From an uncultured Bacillota bacterium (GTDB lineage: Bacteria; Bacillota; Clostridia; Oscillospirales; Oscillospiraceae), in contig CANPFP010000006.1 of assembly GCA_947573385.1 (NCBI GenBank), positions 1-49,697 on the forward strand: a stretch of DNA of 49,697 nt, read 5' to 3'. This document shows positions 1 through 7,773 of this stretch, in pieces (positions within the stretch are counted from its first letter, which is position 1; every line of letters starts with the position of its first letter). The notes under the pieces were generated by a model. That model ran no database searches. It saw nothing but the letters and a program-made list of their open reading frames with translations, and was not told the origin of the DNA. Position numbers and translations under genes: made by a program.

Positions 1-71
1 CCTTCCTCTTTAAAAAGACCCAGGGCTGCACCCCCCGGGACTACCGGGCGGGAGGAGGGCGAAAACCATGA
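1..71 (+). CDS. AraC-type response regulator, C-terminal tail (partial)
   Basis: The frame open from base 3 ends with residues FKKTQGCTPRDYRAGG and stops at TGA 69-71. This is the typical end of an AraC-family helix-turn-helix domain (second helix, then FKK-x-G-x-(S/T)P-x-x-YR). It overlaps the ATG of the next gene as ATGA, so the two are translationally coupled. YesN-type regulators with AraC output domains are the usual partners of YesM-type kinases, so this is probably the cognate regulator. Only 22 codons lie in the window; the receiver domain is not visible and is assumed. Confidence 0.75.
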   Translation, partial: FLFKKTQGCTPRDYRAGGGRKP

Positions 72-1477
72 TGGGCTCTGTCCGCAGCCGTCTCCGGGGA
101 CTGATTTTCACCTTCGCCCTGCTGGCCTTCCTCATCCTGGCCGCCGCCTCCTCGCTGCTGGCTCGGTACAACAGCCGGTATAAGGGCCTGCTATACAATG
201 TCACCACCGCTTCTGAATTCAACCAGGACTTCAAGTCCAGCATTGACTTAAAGATGTATTACTACGTCATCGACAGCCAGTATTCCGAGGGCCTGCCCCT
301 GGATGAGGTCCACGCCGCCCAGCAGCTGGCCCGGGAGCTGTTGTCCACCACCACCGAAAAGGACAGCCGCACGGCTATCTCCAGTGTGCTCAGCCTGTGT
401 CAGAACCTGGAGGAAAAAATAACCCAGCTCCAGAGCACAGACAGCTATGACGAACGCCAGCGCCAGCTGGAGAACAACATCTATGTCCTCACCTCCCTCA
501 TCCAGGAGTATATGTACAACTACCTCTACTTCGAAGCGGCCCGGCTCCATGCCCTCCAGACTCAAATCGACCGCCAGCTGGTGATGGACTTTATGCTGAT
601 TGCCGCTGCTACCGGGCTGCTGGTGCTCTTCCTCACATGGCGGGCTCTCCGGCTGGGCCGGTCCATCACCGGGCCCATTGCCGCTCTGTGCGCCCGGGTG
701 GAGGGAATTGGCAGCGGCGACCTGGAGGAGCGGGAGCCCATCCGGGCCGAGGAGTATGAGCTGCGCACCCTCAGCGAGGGCTTTGAGCAGATGGTTGGCC
801 GGCTGAACCGTCAGATTCAGGAGACCGCCCACAATCAGGAGCGCCTGCGCCGCACCGAGCTGGCCCTGATTCAGGCTCAGGTCAACCCCCATTTTCTCTA
901 CAACACCATGGACACCATCATCTGGCTCATCGAAGCGGAAAAGACGGAGGAAGCGGTGGAGATGGTGTCCAATCTCTCCGCGTTCTTCCGCCACTCCCTG
1001 AGCCGGGGCCAGGATATCATCACCCTCCGCGAGGAGGAGGAGCACGTGTGCAGCTATCTGCAGATCCAACAGGCCCGGTATAAGGACATCATGCGCTACA
1101 CCGTCAACATCGCCCCTGAGCTGAGAAGTGCGATGATTCCCAAACTCACCCTCCAGCCCCTGGTGGAGAACGCCCTGTACCACGGCGTCAATCTGAAGCG
1201 GGGGCTGGGCCACATCTATGTCACCGGCAGGGGCGAGGGGGACGAGATTCTCCTCCAGGTCACCGACGACGGGGTGGGCATACCCCCGGAATGGCTGGCC
1301 CAGCTGACCCGGTCTATAGAACAGGGGGAGCGGGTAGGCTTTGGCCTGTCTACGGTCCACGAGCGAGTGCAGCTGTTCTTTGGTCCGTCCTACGGCCTGT
1401 CTATCTCCAGCCAGCCGGGGGCGGGCACTACCATCAGCATCCGTATTCCCTGGAGGAAGGAGACGACCGCCCCATGA
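68..1477 (+). CDS. YesM/LytS-type sensor histidine kinase
   Basis: Membrane sensor kinase of 469 aa, expected to phosphorylate the regulator encoded just upstream. A first membrane helix lies at about residues 12-32 and a second at 173-192, enclosing an extracytoplasmic helical sensor region. A HAMP-like linker follows. The His_kinase motif QVNPHFLYNTMD carries the phospho-acceptor H275. The ATPase domain has an N box with N368 and the glycine box DDGVGIP at about 400-406. The start ATG at 68 overlaps the preceding stop; a second ATG at 71 is an alternative. The gene ends in an ATGA overlap with the lipoprotein gene, so the three probably sense and respond to the same ligand, likely a sugar. 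Confidence 0.93.
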   Translation: MMGSVRSRLRGLIFTFALLAFLILAAASSLLARYNSRYKGLLYNVTTASEFNQDFKSSIDLKMYYYVIDSQYSEGLPLDEVHAAQQLARELLSTTTEKDSRTAISSVLSLCQNLEEKITQLQSTDSYDERQRQLENNIYVLTSLIQEYMYNYLYFEAARLHALQTQIDRQLVMDFMLIAAATGLLVLFLTWRALRLGRSITGPIAALCARVEGIGSGDLEEREPIRAEEYELRTLSEGFEQMVGRLNRQIQETAHNQERLRRTELALIQAQVNPHFLYNTMDTIIWLIEAEKTEEAVEMVSNLSAFFRHSLSRGQDIITLREEEEHVCSYLQIQQARYKDIMRYTVNIAPELRSAMIPKLTLQPLVENALYHGVNLKRGLGHIYVTGRGEGDEILLQVTDDGVGIPPEWLAQLTRSIEQGERVGFGLSTVHERVQLFFGPSYGLSISSQPGAGTTISIRIPWRKETTAP

Positions 1478-2454
1478 AAAAGCTGCTCGCCCTTCTGCTG
1501 GCCCTCTGTCTGCCGGCCGGCTGCGCCCCAAAACAGCTGCCCGAGGAGGAACTTCCCGCCCTCACTGTGATTGGCGTCAGTCAGATGGGGTCGGAGTCCG
1601 GCTTCCGGGTGGCCAACTCCCAGTCCATCCACACCACCTTCACCGAGGAAGCGGGCTACCGCCTGCTTTTTGAGGACGCCCAGCAGAAACAGGACAATCA
1701 AATTGCCGCCATACGCAAATTTATCCAGCAGCAGGTGGAGTGCATTGTCCTCATGCCCCTGTGCGTCACCGGCTGGGAATCGGTGCTTCAGGAAGCCAAA
1801 GCGGCGGGCATCCCCGTCATTCTGGTGGACCGGACCATCCAGGTGGAAGACGAAAGTCTCTACGCCGCTCACATCGGCTCTGACTTTCAATGGGAGGGGG
1901 AGCAGGCCGTCGGCTGGCTGGAGGAGACCTTTCGGGATACAGAGGGCCCGGTGAACATCCTCCACATACAGGGTACCTTAGGCTCCAGTGCCCAGCTGGG
2001 GCGCTCCGCCGCCCTGGAGAAGGCGATAGGCCGGCACGAAAACTGGAGCCTTCTGGCCCGGCTGAACGGCGACTTTATCCAGGCAAAGACCTATGAGGTA
2101 ACCGCCCAGTGGCTGGACAGCCAGCCCGCTCCCCCGGAAATCCATGCAGTATACTGCGAAAACGACAACACCGCCTTCGGCGCGATTCAGGCCCTGGAGG
2201 AGCGCGGCTATACCTGCGGCCCGGAGGGGGTACGCATCGTTTCCTTCGACGCCACCTACCAGGGACTGACCTACTGTTTGGAGGGCAAAATCTCCTTGGA
2301 GGTTGAGTGTAATCCTATGATGGCCCCCCTGGTGGAGGAGGTCTTTCAGCTTCTGAAAGAGGGCGGCACCCCGGACAAGCACTACTACACCCGGGAGCAG
2401 CTGTTTACCCCGGAGGATTTGACCCGGGAATTTATCGACCAGCGGGCATATTAA
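1474..2454 (+). CDS. Periplasmic-binding-protein-like lipoprotein (Peripla_BP_4/YtfQ type)
   Basis: A 326-aa secreted binding protein. The N-terminus is a lipoprotein signal (MKKLLALLLALCLPAGC) with the lipid-bearing cysteine at residue 20; proline at -3 makes the lipobox slightly unusual. The body has the two-lobe pattern of sugar-binding proteins of the RbsB/YtfQ class, with DNQIAAIRKFIQQQVECIVL, PVILVDRTI and ENDNTAFGAIQALEERGY. ATG 1474 overlaps the kinase stop (ATGA); a longer in-frame opening from 1291 runs inside the kinase gene and is rejected. No ABC permease or ATPase follows, so it may present ligand to the sensor kinase rather than serve transport. That role is inferred from context. 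Confidence 0.88.
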   Translation: MKKLLALLLALCLPAGCAPKQLPEEELPALTVIGVSQMGSESGFRVANSQSIHTTFTEEAGYRLLFEDAQQKQDNQIAAIRKFIQQQVECIVLMPLCVTGWESVLQEAKAAGIPVILVDRTIQVEDESLYAAHIGSDFQWEGEQAVGWLEETFRDTEGPVNILHIQGTLGSSAQLGRSAALEKAIGRHENWSLLARLNGDFIQAKTYEVTAQWLDSQPAPPEIHAVYCENDNTAFGAIQALEERGYTCGPEGVRIVSFDATYQGLTYCLEGKISLEVECNPMMAPLVEEVFQLLKEGGTPDKHYYTREQLFTPEDLTREFIDQRAY

Positions 2455-2512
2455 ACGGAAATCATGTCACGTTTACCCCCTGTGTTGACGGGTTTGAGGA
2501 GCTTGCATACTA

Positions 2513-2542
2513 AAAGGCAGTTGGTTTTATCCAACTGCCTTT
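2513..2542 (+). terminator. 12-bp perfect hairpin after the lipoprotein gene
   Basis: Arms at 2513-2524 and 2531-2542 (AAAGGCAGTTGG and its complement) enclose a 6-nt loop. The U tract is short, only the TTT of the arm, so termination is plausible but not certain. The rest of the gap to the tRNA promoter shows no further gene. Confidence 0.55.
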
Positions 2543-2662
2543 ACCGGTTGTATATGTAATTTAGCCGCCGTAACCGAATATTGTGTTTTTGATTACTTGG
2601 GGCATGCGGATGCCCTTTTTATAAAATTTTTATTTCGGCCCCCTTCATTTCGAGGAAAACCA

Positions 2663-2691
2663 TTGACAGACCGGCAAAAATGTGGTAATAT
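2663..2691 (+). promoter_or_regulatory. Sigma-A promoter of the tRNA cluster
   Basis: TTGACA at 2663-2668, a 17-bp spacer and TAATAT at 2686-2691, almost perfect consensus. The first tRNA begins 30 bp after the -10 box. Confidence 0.85.
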
Positions 2692-2720
2692 CCATTAGCT
2701 GATGTGAGAGGGAGCGCCAT

Positions 2721-2794
2721 GCGGGTGTAGTTCAATGGTAGAATCCCAGCCTTCCAAGCTGGTCGCGTGGGTTCGATTCCCATCACCCGCTCCA
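2721..2794 (+). tRNA. tRNA-Gly (TCC)
   Basis: The acceptor arm GCGGGTG pairs with CACCCGC at 2784-2790. The anticodon loop CTTCCAA gives TCC. The T arm contains GGTTCGATTCC, and CCA is encoded at 2792-2794. It is the first gene of the cluster. Confidence 0.97.
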
Positions 2795-2797
2795 GAT

Positions 2798-2874
<77 letters not shown>

Positions 2875-2910
2875 GCCGGCTTCAGGCGCAACCCCGGGCA
2901 TCAGTAATAT

Positions 2911-2988
2911 GGTGGGTATAGCTCAGTTGGTTAGAGCACCGGATTGTGGTTCCGGGTGTCGAGGGTTCGAATCCCTTTACCCACCCCA
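2911..2988 (+). tRNA. tRNA-His (GTG)
   Basis: The acceptor arm GTGGGTA (2912-2918) pairs with TACCCAC (2978-2984). The extra 5' G at 2911 faces C at 2985, the identity feature of tRNA-His. The anticodon GTG is at 2946-2948. CCA is encoded at 2986-2988. Confidence 0.97.
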
Positions 2989-3002
2989 TTATTAAGGCGG
3001 CA

Positions 3003-3026
3003 GGGCCGGAGCTTCTGCTCCGGCCC
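3003..3026 (+). terminator. 10-bp GC hairpin between tRNA-His and tRNA-Gln
   Basis: GGGCCGGAGC, loop TTCT, then the perfect complement. A pyrimidine-rich CCCTCCCTTCTTTA follows. It may be a weak terminator or a processing signal, because the same cluster continues with further tRNAs and no new promoter is obvious. Confidence 0.5.
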
Positions 3027-3045
3027 CCCTCCCTTCTTTACAGAT

Positions 3046-3120
3046 AGGGGTGTAGCCAAGTGGTAAGGCAAGGGACTTTGACTCCCTCATTCGCTGGTTC
3101 GAGTCCAGCCATCCCTGCCA
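3046..3120 (+). tRNA. tRNA-Gln (TTG)
   Basis: Acceptor 3046-3052 pairs with 3110-3116, including a G-U pair. The anticodon stem AGGGA/TCCCT encloses loop CTTTGAC with anticodon TTG at 3078-3080. CCA is encoded at 3118-3120. Confidence 0.96.
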
Positions 3121-3148
3121 GACCGCCGCAGGGCGGTCAGCCCTTTTT
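3121..3148 (+). terminator. Hairpin with T5 tract after tRNA-Gln
   Basis: GACCGCC (3121-3127), loop GCAG and GGCGGTC (3132-3138), followed after five bases by TTTTT. It begins at the base after the tRNA-Gln CCA. It may attenuate transcription into tRNA-Lys. Confidence 0.6.
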
Positions 3149-3169
3149 GGCAACACCCCGCCGCAATGT

Positions 3170-3245
3170 GACCCGTTAGCTCAGTTGGTAGAGCAACTGC
3201 CTTTTAAGCCGTGGGTCCGGGGTTCGAGTCCCCGACGGGTCACCA
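3170..3245 (+). tRNA. tRNA-Lys (TTT) with a mismatched anticodon stem
   Basis: Acceptor GACCCGT (3170-3176) pairs with ACGGGTC (3235-3241), the T arm CCGGGGTTCGAGTCCCCG is perfect, and CCA is encoded at 3243-3245. The loop CTTTTAA gives anticodon TTT at 3203-3205. The anticodon stem is ACTGC/GCCGT, which leaves a T-C mismatch between 3198 and 3210. The neighbouring tRNA-Arg has the perfect GCAGT arm, so a single A-to-C change could explain it. Confidence 0.92.
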
Positions 3246-3260
3246 GAACGCGCAGAGCTG

Positions 3261-3296
3261 AAAAATCCTGTCCGCATAAGCGGACAGGATTTTTTT
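3261..3296 (+). terminator. Strong terminator ending the tRNA cluster
   Basis: Fifteen-bp stem, arms 3261-3275 and 3280-3294, loop ATAA, T run 3291-3296. The A run on the opposite side means it can also end the convergent MATE gene transcript. Confidence 0.92.
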
Positions 3297-3301
3297 ATCT
3301 C

Positions 3302-4708
3302 TCAGCGGTGCGCCCCCGCCTTCAGGGGGACAGGCTGGCGCTCAGGCAGCTCCTCGGGCTGATTGGGGTAGAGCCTGCGCAGCTTGGCGATACACAGCAC
3401 GCTGGCGGGGATCAGGAACAGGTCGGCGCACACCCAGGCGGCGGGGGAAGCGAAGCAGGCGGCGGTATAGCCGAAGGCGGGCACCAGCAGCATCCCCACC
3501 CCGGTGCGGGCGGCCATCTCCAGCACCCCGGCCAGGATGGCAAAGGGGCTGAAGCCCATCCCCTGGATGGAGAACCGGACGATGTTCACCAGCGACAGAG
3601 GGAAGAAGAAAGCGGACTGAATCAGGATATACCGGGCGGCAAGCTGGGTGAGCAGGGCGGCGTCCAGTTCCCTGGAGTCCAAAAAGAGCAGGGCGCACTG
3701 GGGAGCGAAGCGGAGCATGGCGCAGAAGGCGATGACCGAGTAGCCCAGGCCCAGCAGAGCGCAGGAGCGGATGCCCCTGGACAGGCGGTCCAGCCGGCAG
3801 GCTCCCACGTTCTGGCCGCAGTAGGTGGCCATGGTTGCCCCCATAGCGTCGAAGGGGCAGGCCAGCAGCTGATACACCTTGGCCCCAGCCGCCACAGCAG
3901 CCACATAGAGACTGCCCAGGGCGTTTACCGAGGACTGGAGCACAATGGACCCGATGGCGGTGATGGAGTATTGCAGTCCCATGGGGATGCCCATGGCGCA
4001 CAGCACCCCGCAGGAGTGGAGGTCCAGCCGCCGCTCCTCCTTTGTCATGCGCAGGATGGGGTATTTCTTCATCATATAGAACAGACACGCCACGCCGGAT
4101 ACCCCCTGAGAGGCCACTGTGGCGATGGCCGCCCCGGCTACCCCGGCCTGGAAGCCCAGAATCAGGGCGAAGTCCAGCAGGATGTTCAGCACCGAGGACA
4201 GGGCCAGGAAGTAGACGGGGGTTTTGCTGTCCCCCAGGGAGCGGATGACCCCGGCCAGCAGGTTGTAGAGGAAGGTGGCGGGGATGCCCATGAAGATGAC
4301 AAAAATGTAGGTGTAGGCGTTGGCGAAGATATCCGCCGGGGTGAGCATCACGGTGAGAATCTGCCGGCACAGCAGGCCGGTGGCCACCGTGAGGACCACC
4401 GCAAAGAGCACCGACAGCCAGGCGGCGTTGGCCACGTAGCGGCGCATTTTAGAGGGCTCACCCGCCCCCATCCGCTGAGCCACCGGGATGGCAAAGCCGT
4501 TGCACACCCCCATGCAGAAGCCAATCACAAAGAAGTTGACGGAGCCGGTGGAGCCCACCGCCGCCAGGGCGGCGGAGCCCAGCAGCTTGCCCACAATCAT
4601 GGCGTCCACCATGTTGTAGAGCTGCTGGAACAGCATCCCGAACAGGGTGGGCAGGGCAAAACCGATAATCAGCCGCATGGGGCTGCCGGTGGTCAGGTCT
4701 CTGGTCAT
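3302..4708 (-). CDS. MATE family efflux transporter
   Basis: A 468-aa inner-membrane antiporter of the MATE superfamily (DinF/NorM-like), expected to export drugs or other organic compounds using Na+ or H+. The N-terminus MTRDLTTGSPMRLIIGFALP and the following LFQQLYNMVDAMIVGKLLG are the family hallmark (P..L.Q.Y...D..ivG). About twelve hydrophobic segments occur in two similar halves; the second starts near GIPMGLQYSITAIGSIVLQS. Length is normal. The start has an AAGGAAGG ribosome site. A TATAAT lies upstream at 4744-4749 (minus strand) with a weak -35. It is not obviously linked to the ABC genes, with a 153-bp gap. The substrate cannot be predicted. Confidence 0.95.
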   Translation of the reverse strand: MTRDLTTGSPMRLIIGFALPTLFGMLFQQLYNMVDAMIVGKLLGSAALAAVGSTGSVNFFVIGFCMGVCNGFAIPVAQRMGAGEPSKMRRYVANAAWLSVLFAVVLTVATGLLCRQILTVMLTPADIFANAYTYIFVIFMGIPATFLYNLLAGVIRSLGDSKTPVYFLALSSVLNILLDFALILGFQAGVAGAAIATVASQGVSGVACLFYMMKKYPILRMTKEERRLDLHSCGVLCAMGIPMGLQYSITAIGSIVLQSSVNALGSLYVAAVAAGAKVYQLLACPFDAMGATMATYCGQNVGACRLDRLSRGIRSCALLGLGYSVIAFCAMLRFAPQCALLFLDSRELDAALLTQLAARYILIQSAFFFPLSLVNIVRFSIQGMGFSPFAILAGVLEMAARTGVGMLLVPAFGYTAACFASPAAWVCADLFLIPASVLCIAKLRRLYPNQPEELPERQPVPLKAGAHR

Positions 4709-4861
4709 AACAGGCGTACCTTCCTTTTAAAAATCTCCGACCTATTATAGCCATCCCACCTCCGCCTGACTAGCGGCTTTTTGACGATTTTATCCCACCG
4801 GACCCGCAAAAATTTCATCAAAATCCCCCGTCCCGCAAAGCCGTGACGGATAAGGGGAGCT

Positions 4862-6709
4862 TTACGCGTTTTTCGCCATTCTCCGGCAGGCCAGGGCGGT
4901 GGCCAGGAAGTAGCCCCCGTAGACTGCCAGGAGTACCCCGGCGGTGACGAAGGAACTGGCGGCGCTGTCCACCCTGCCGGCGGTGGAGATGATGTCGTTG
5001 GCGGCCTTCATGCCCACCACCGAGTGGACCAGGGCCAGAGCCAGGGGAAGGAGGAAGGCCAGGGCCACCTGTTGGGTGGCGGACTTCTTCATCTGCTTCT
5101 CCTCCGCCCCCAGGCGGCGGAGAACGGTGTACCGGCCGGTGTTGTCGGCGGCCTGGCTCAGCTGCTGGAGGGCCAGCACCGCCGCCGCGGCCAGCAGGAA
5201 GGTAAAGCCCAGATACAGCCCCAGGAACAGGGCCAGGATCTTGTTGCCCATCATGTCGCCGTAGATGGACAGCCGGGACTCCAGCTGGATGGATACTTTC
5301 TCATTCAGCGGCCGGACCAGCTGGAGGAGCTGTTCCTCTGTCTCCGCCTTATCCTCTCCGGCGTAGTCGGCGGACCACACCTGACGGCGGGGCTGGAGCC
5401 GGTCGGCCATATCGTCCGGAATGACCACGCACCGCAGGTTTAGATTCCCGGTGGTGAGTTTGTCCTCCAACGTCTCCAGCAGGGCGGGCAGGGCGCCGGA
5501 ATAGGCGGGCTTGCCCTGGCGGGTCAGCAGAGCATCCAGGTCTGACACCTTAATAGCGCCGCTGGCATCCTCAATGCCGGTGATCTCTCCTTCGTTGTAG
5601 TAGAACATGGTATCATAGCTCCAGGCCAGCTCCTTGTTCGGGTCGAAGCCTCCCTCCCGGAGGACCGCGTCAAAGTCGATGCGCTCGGTGTCCCCGGACT
5701 GGTTCTGCACCGTGATGTCGAAGGGGGCCTCCCCGTCAGTCATGGCGGTGAGGGTGGAGTTGAGCCCCAGGGAGCTGGCGGTGATGCCGATGGCCAGCAG
5801 CAGGAGGATGCACACCACCGTCTGGGCCAGATAGGTGGTGTGGACCTTGCTGATCCACTGCCGCAGGGTAAAGACGTTCAGGTTTTTGAAGTACAGCCCC
5901 GGATGGCCCTGGACGAACTTCATCACAAAGCCGGACAGAGACCGGAAGATGAGCAGGGTGCCCAGAGTTCCCAGCCCCAGCATGGGGAAGCACAGGAAGG
6001 GGACGGCAATGGCCAGCGCCATGCCGAAGATGAGCAGGATGGCGTAGGCGGCAATCAGGCAGGCCACCCCCAGCACAAACTGAAATACGGCCACCCCCAG
6101 GGGCCGGGGCTTGAGGATCTCGTTTTTCCGCTCCCCGTGGATCAGGTCAATGAGCTTTGCCTTGGACACCTGCACCCCGCTGAGGACCATCACCAGCAGG
6201 AAGATGACGCCGAAGTACAGCACTGTCTTGCCCGCCGCCCCGGAGGAAAATTTCACAGCCAGCATGTCGGACACGTCTATCTCGAACATGGACAGGGTGA
6301 GGGCGGACATCCCAAAGCTGGCCGCCACCCCCAGGGCCAGTCCGGCGATGAGGGAGATGAGCCCGATGAGCCCCGTCTCCAGAAAGAGCAGGCGGGACAC
6401 CTGCCCCTGGCTCAGGCCCAGCAGCAGGTAGGTGCCCAGCTCCCGCTTCCGGCGGCGGAGGAGAAAGCGGTTGGCGTAGAGGATCAGGCAGGCCAGCACC
6501 ACCGCCACGAAGACGGAAAAAACGTCTATCAGCATGGTGATGGCCTCCACGATGGGGTTGCCCACATTGGACAGATAGACCAGCGCCCCCTGATCCTGAA
6601 TGGAGTTAAAGGTGTAGAACAGGCACACGCCGAAGGTGAGGGTGAGCAGATACACCCCGTAGTCCCGGAAGGACCGGCGCACGTTGCGCAGGGCCAGCTT
6701 AGAGAACAT
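4862..6709 (-). CDS. BceB/FtsX-type ABC transporter permease
   Basis: A 615-aa permease of the bacitracin-resistance type. Its plan matches BceB/VraG: one N-terminal helix, an FtsX-like core (residues about 60-300), a large extracytoplasmic domain at about 315-490, and a C-terminal group of helices after IYGDMMGNKILALFLGLY. The motif RRRKRELGTYLLLGLSQGQV in the first FtsX unit is typical. It overlaps the upstream ATPase gene by 11 bp, so the two form one unit. Known relatives detect or remove peptide antibiotics acting on the lipid II cycle and are usually partnered by a BceRS two-component system, which is not next to these genes. Confidence 0.93.
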   Translation of the reverse strand: MFSKLALRNVRRSFRDYGVYLLTLTFGVCLFYTFNSIQDQGALVYLSNVGNPIVEAITMLIDVFSVFVAVVLACLILYANRFLLRRRKRELGTYLLLGLSQGQVSRLLFLETGLIGLISLIAGLALGVAASFGMSALTLSMFEIDVSDMLAVKFSSGAAGKTVLYFGVIFLLVMVLSGVQVSKAKLIDLIHGERKNEILKPRPLGVAVFQFVLGVACLIAAYAILLIFGMALAIAVPFLCFPMLGLGTLGTLLIFRSLSGFVMKFVQGHPGLYFKNLNVFTLRQWISKVHTTYLAQTVVCILLLLAIGITASSLGLNSTLTAMTDGEAPFDITVQNQSGDTERIDFDAVLREGGFDPNKELAWSYDTMFYYNEGEITGIEDASGAIKVSDLDALLTRQGKPAYSGALPALLETLEDKLTTGNLNLRCVVIPDDMADRLQPRRQVWSADYAGEDKAETEEQLLQLVRPLNEKVSIQLESRLSIYGDMMGNKILALFLGLYLGFTFLLAAAAVLALQQLSQAADNTGRYTVLRRLGAEEKQMKKSATQQVALAFLLPLALALVHSVVGMKAANDIISTAGRVDSAASSFVTAGVLLAVYGGYFLATALACRRMAKNA

Positions 6710-7466
6710 CTGCCATCCCTCCCCCCATCTCGGTGACTACCTGTATGATCTTCTTGAAAAAGGCCTTGCGGCTGTCGCTCCCCCGGTGGAGCTCCAGGAA
6801 GATCTGCCCGTCCCGGAGAAAAACCACCCGGCGGCAGCAGCTGGCGGTAAACGCGTCGTGGGTGACCATGAGGATGGTGGCCCCCAGCTCCATGTTCAGC
6901 TCCTCCAGCCGGTCCAGCAGCATCTGGGAGGACTTGGAGTCCAGCGCCCCGGTGGGCTCGTCGGCCAGCACCAGGGCCGGGTGGGTCACCATGGCCCGGG
7001 CGGCGGCGCACCGCTGCTGCTGGCCTCCGGACATCTGGTAGGGGTACTTGTCCAGGCAGTCAGCAATGCCCAGAAGGTCCGCCATCTCCCGCACCCGCTT
7101 GTCGATCTTCTGGGCGGGCGCCCGGATAATGGACAGGGACAGGGCGATGTTCTCATAGGTGGTGAGGGTGTCCAGCAGGTTGCAGTCCTGGAAGATGAAT
7201 CCCAGCCGCTCCCGGCGGAATTTGGCCAGCTCCTTGCCCTTGAGACGGGTAAGCTCCTTCCCGTCGATGACGATGGAGCCGGCGGAGGGCCGGTCGATGG
7301 TGGACACGCAGTTTAACAGGGTGGTCTTGCCCGACCCGGAGGGCCCCATCACCCCCACGAACTCCCCTGCCTCTAGGGACAGGGACACACCGTCCAGCGC
7401 CCGGGTCAGCGACCCGCCCTTTCCATAGACCTTTTTCAGGTCGGTAACCGTTAAAATCTCAGACAT
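6699..7466 (-). CDS. BceA/LolD-type ABC transporter ATP-binding protein
   Basis: A 255-aa ATPase that powers the overlapping permease. Walker A GPSGSGKTT, signature MSGGQQQR, Walker B ALVLADEPTGALD and H-loop MVTHD are all intact. The EPTGALDSK form is characteristic of the LolD/MacB/BceA group. Start ATG 7466 follows AAGGGAG; a longer frame to 7508 would run through the promoter region and is not used. Confidence 0.95.
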   Translation of the reverse strand: MSEILTVTDLKKVYGKGGSLTRALDGVSLSLEAGEFVGVMGPSGSGKTTLLNCVSTIDRPSAGSIVIDGKELTRLKGKELAKFRRERLGFIFQDCNLLDTLTTYENIALSLSIIRAPAQKIDKRVREMADLLGIADCLDKYPYQMSGGQQQRCAAARAMVTHPALVLADEPTGALDSKSSQMLLDRLEELNMELGATILMVTHDAFTASCCRRVVFLRDGQIFLELHRGSDSRKAFFKKIIQVVTEMGGGMADVL

Positions 7467-7495
7467 AATGCGTTGCTCCCTTCGTTTAACTGTAC

Positions 7496-7531
7496 TAGAG
7501 CATATCATACAGTTATGAAAAATGCTCTAAA
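7496..7531 (-). promoter_or_regulatory. Promoter of the Bce-type operon with an 8-bp inverted repeat
   Basis: On the minus strand TTTAGA (7526-7531), 16 bp, then TATGAT (7504-7509). A perfect inverted repeat TAGAGCAT (7496-7503) and ATGCTCTA (7522-7529) flanks the -10 box and overlaps the -35 box. This is the layout of a repressor or activator operator. Which protein binds is unknown. Confidence 0.5.
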
Positions 7532-7676
7532 GGAACTATGAGGATTTTCTTAAGGTTTCTTTAAAATTGTCCGCCGGAGTCTTCTGCCCAAATTCCCGGC
7601 GCCATAGACTGAAACGTTACGGAAAAAGCGAAGTCAACACGGGAAACTGTCGATTTTGTGGAAAGGGCCTTGCATT

Positions 7677-7705
7677 TTGCCGTAAGGTGTGCCATACTAT
7701 ATAAA
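7677..7705 (+). promoter_or_regulatory. Promoter of the zinc-ribbon/ABC-2 operon
   Basis: TTGCCG (7677-7682), 17 bp, TATAAA (7700-7705). It is the best sigma-A match in the 307-bp divergent gap between 7467 and 7773, which holds no gene. Confidence 0.6.
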
Positions 7706-7722
7706 CTGGTTTTATCCATACA

Positions 7723-7747
7723 GTTCCACTATCTCCGGCAGTGGAAC
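7723..7747 (+). promoter_or_regulatory. Hairpin in the operon leader
   Basis: GTTCCACT (7723-7730) and AGTGGAAC (7740-7747) form a perfect 8-bp stem with a 9-nt loop. It lies just downstream of the predicted transcription start and 10 bp before the AAGGAGAG ribosome site. It could be an operator or a leader RNA element. Confidence 0.45.
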
Positions 7748-7773
7748 AAAAAACCGGAAGGAGAGAATAGATT

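Noticed and set aside
3185-4750. A 521-codon plus-strand frame starting inside tRNA-Lys.
   Set aside because: It starts in a tRNA, passes through a terminator and is antisense to the MATE gene.
7723-7747. The leader hairpin as a transcription terminator.
   Set aside because: On the plus strand it is followed by an A run, not a T run, so it is reported only as a possible regulatory hairpin.
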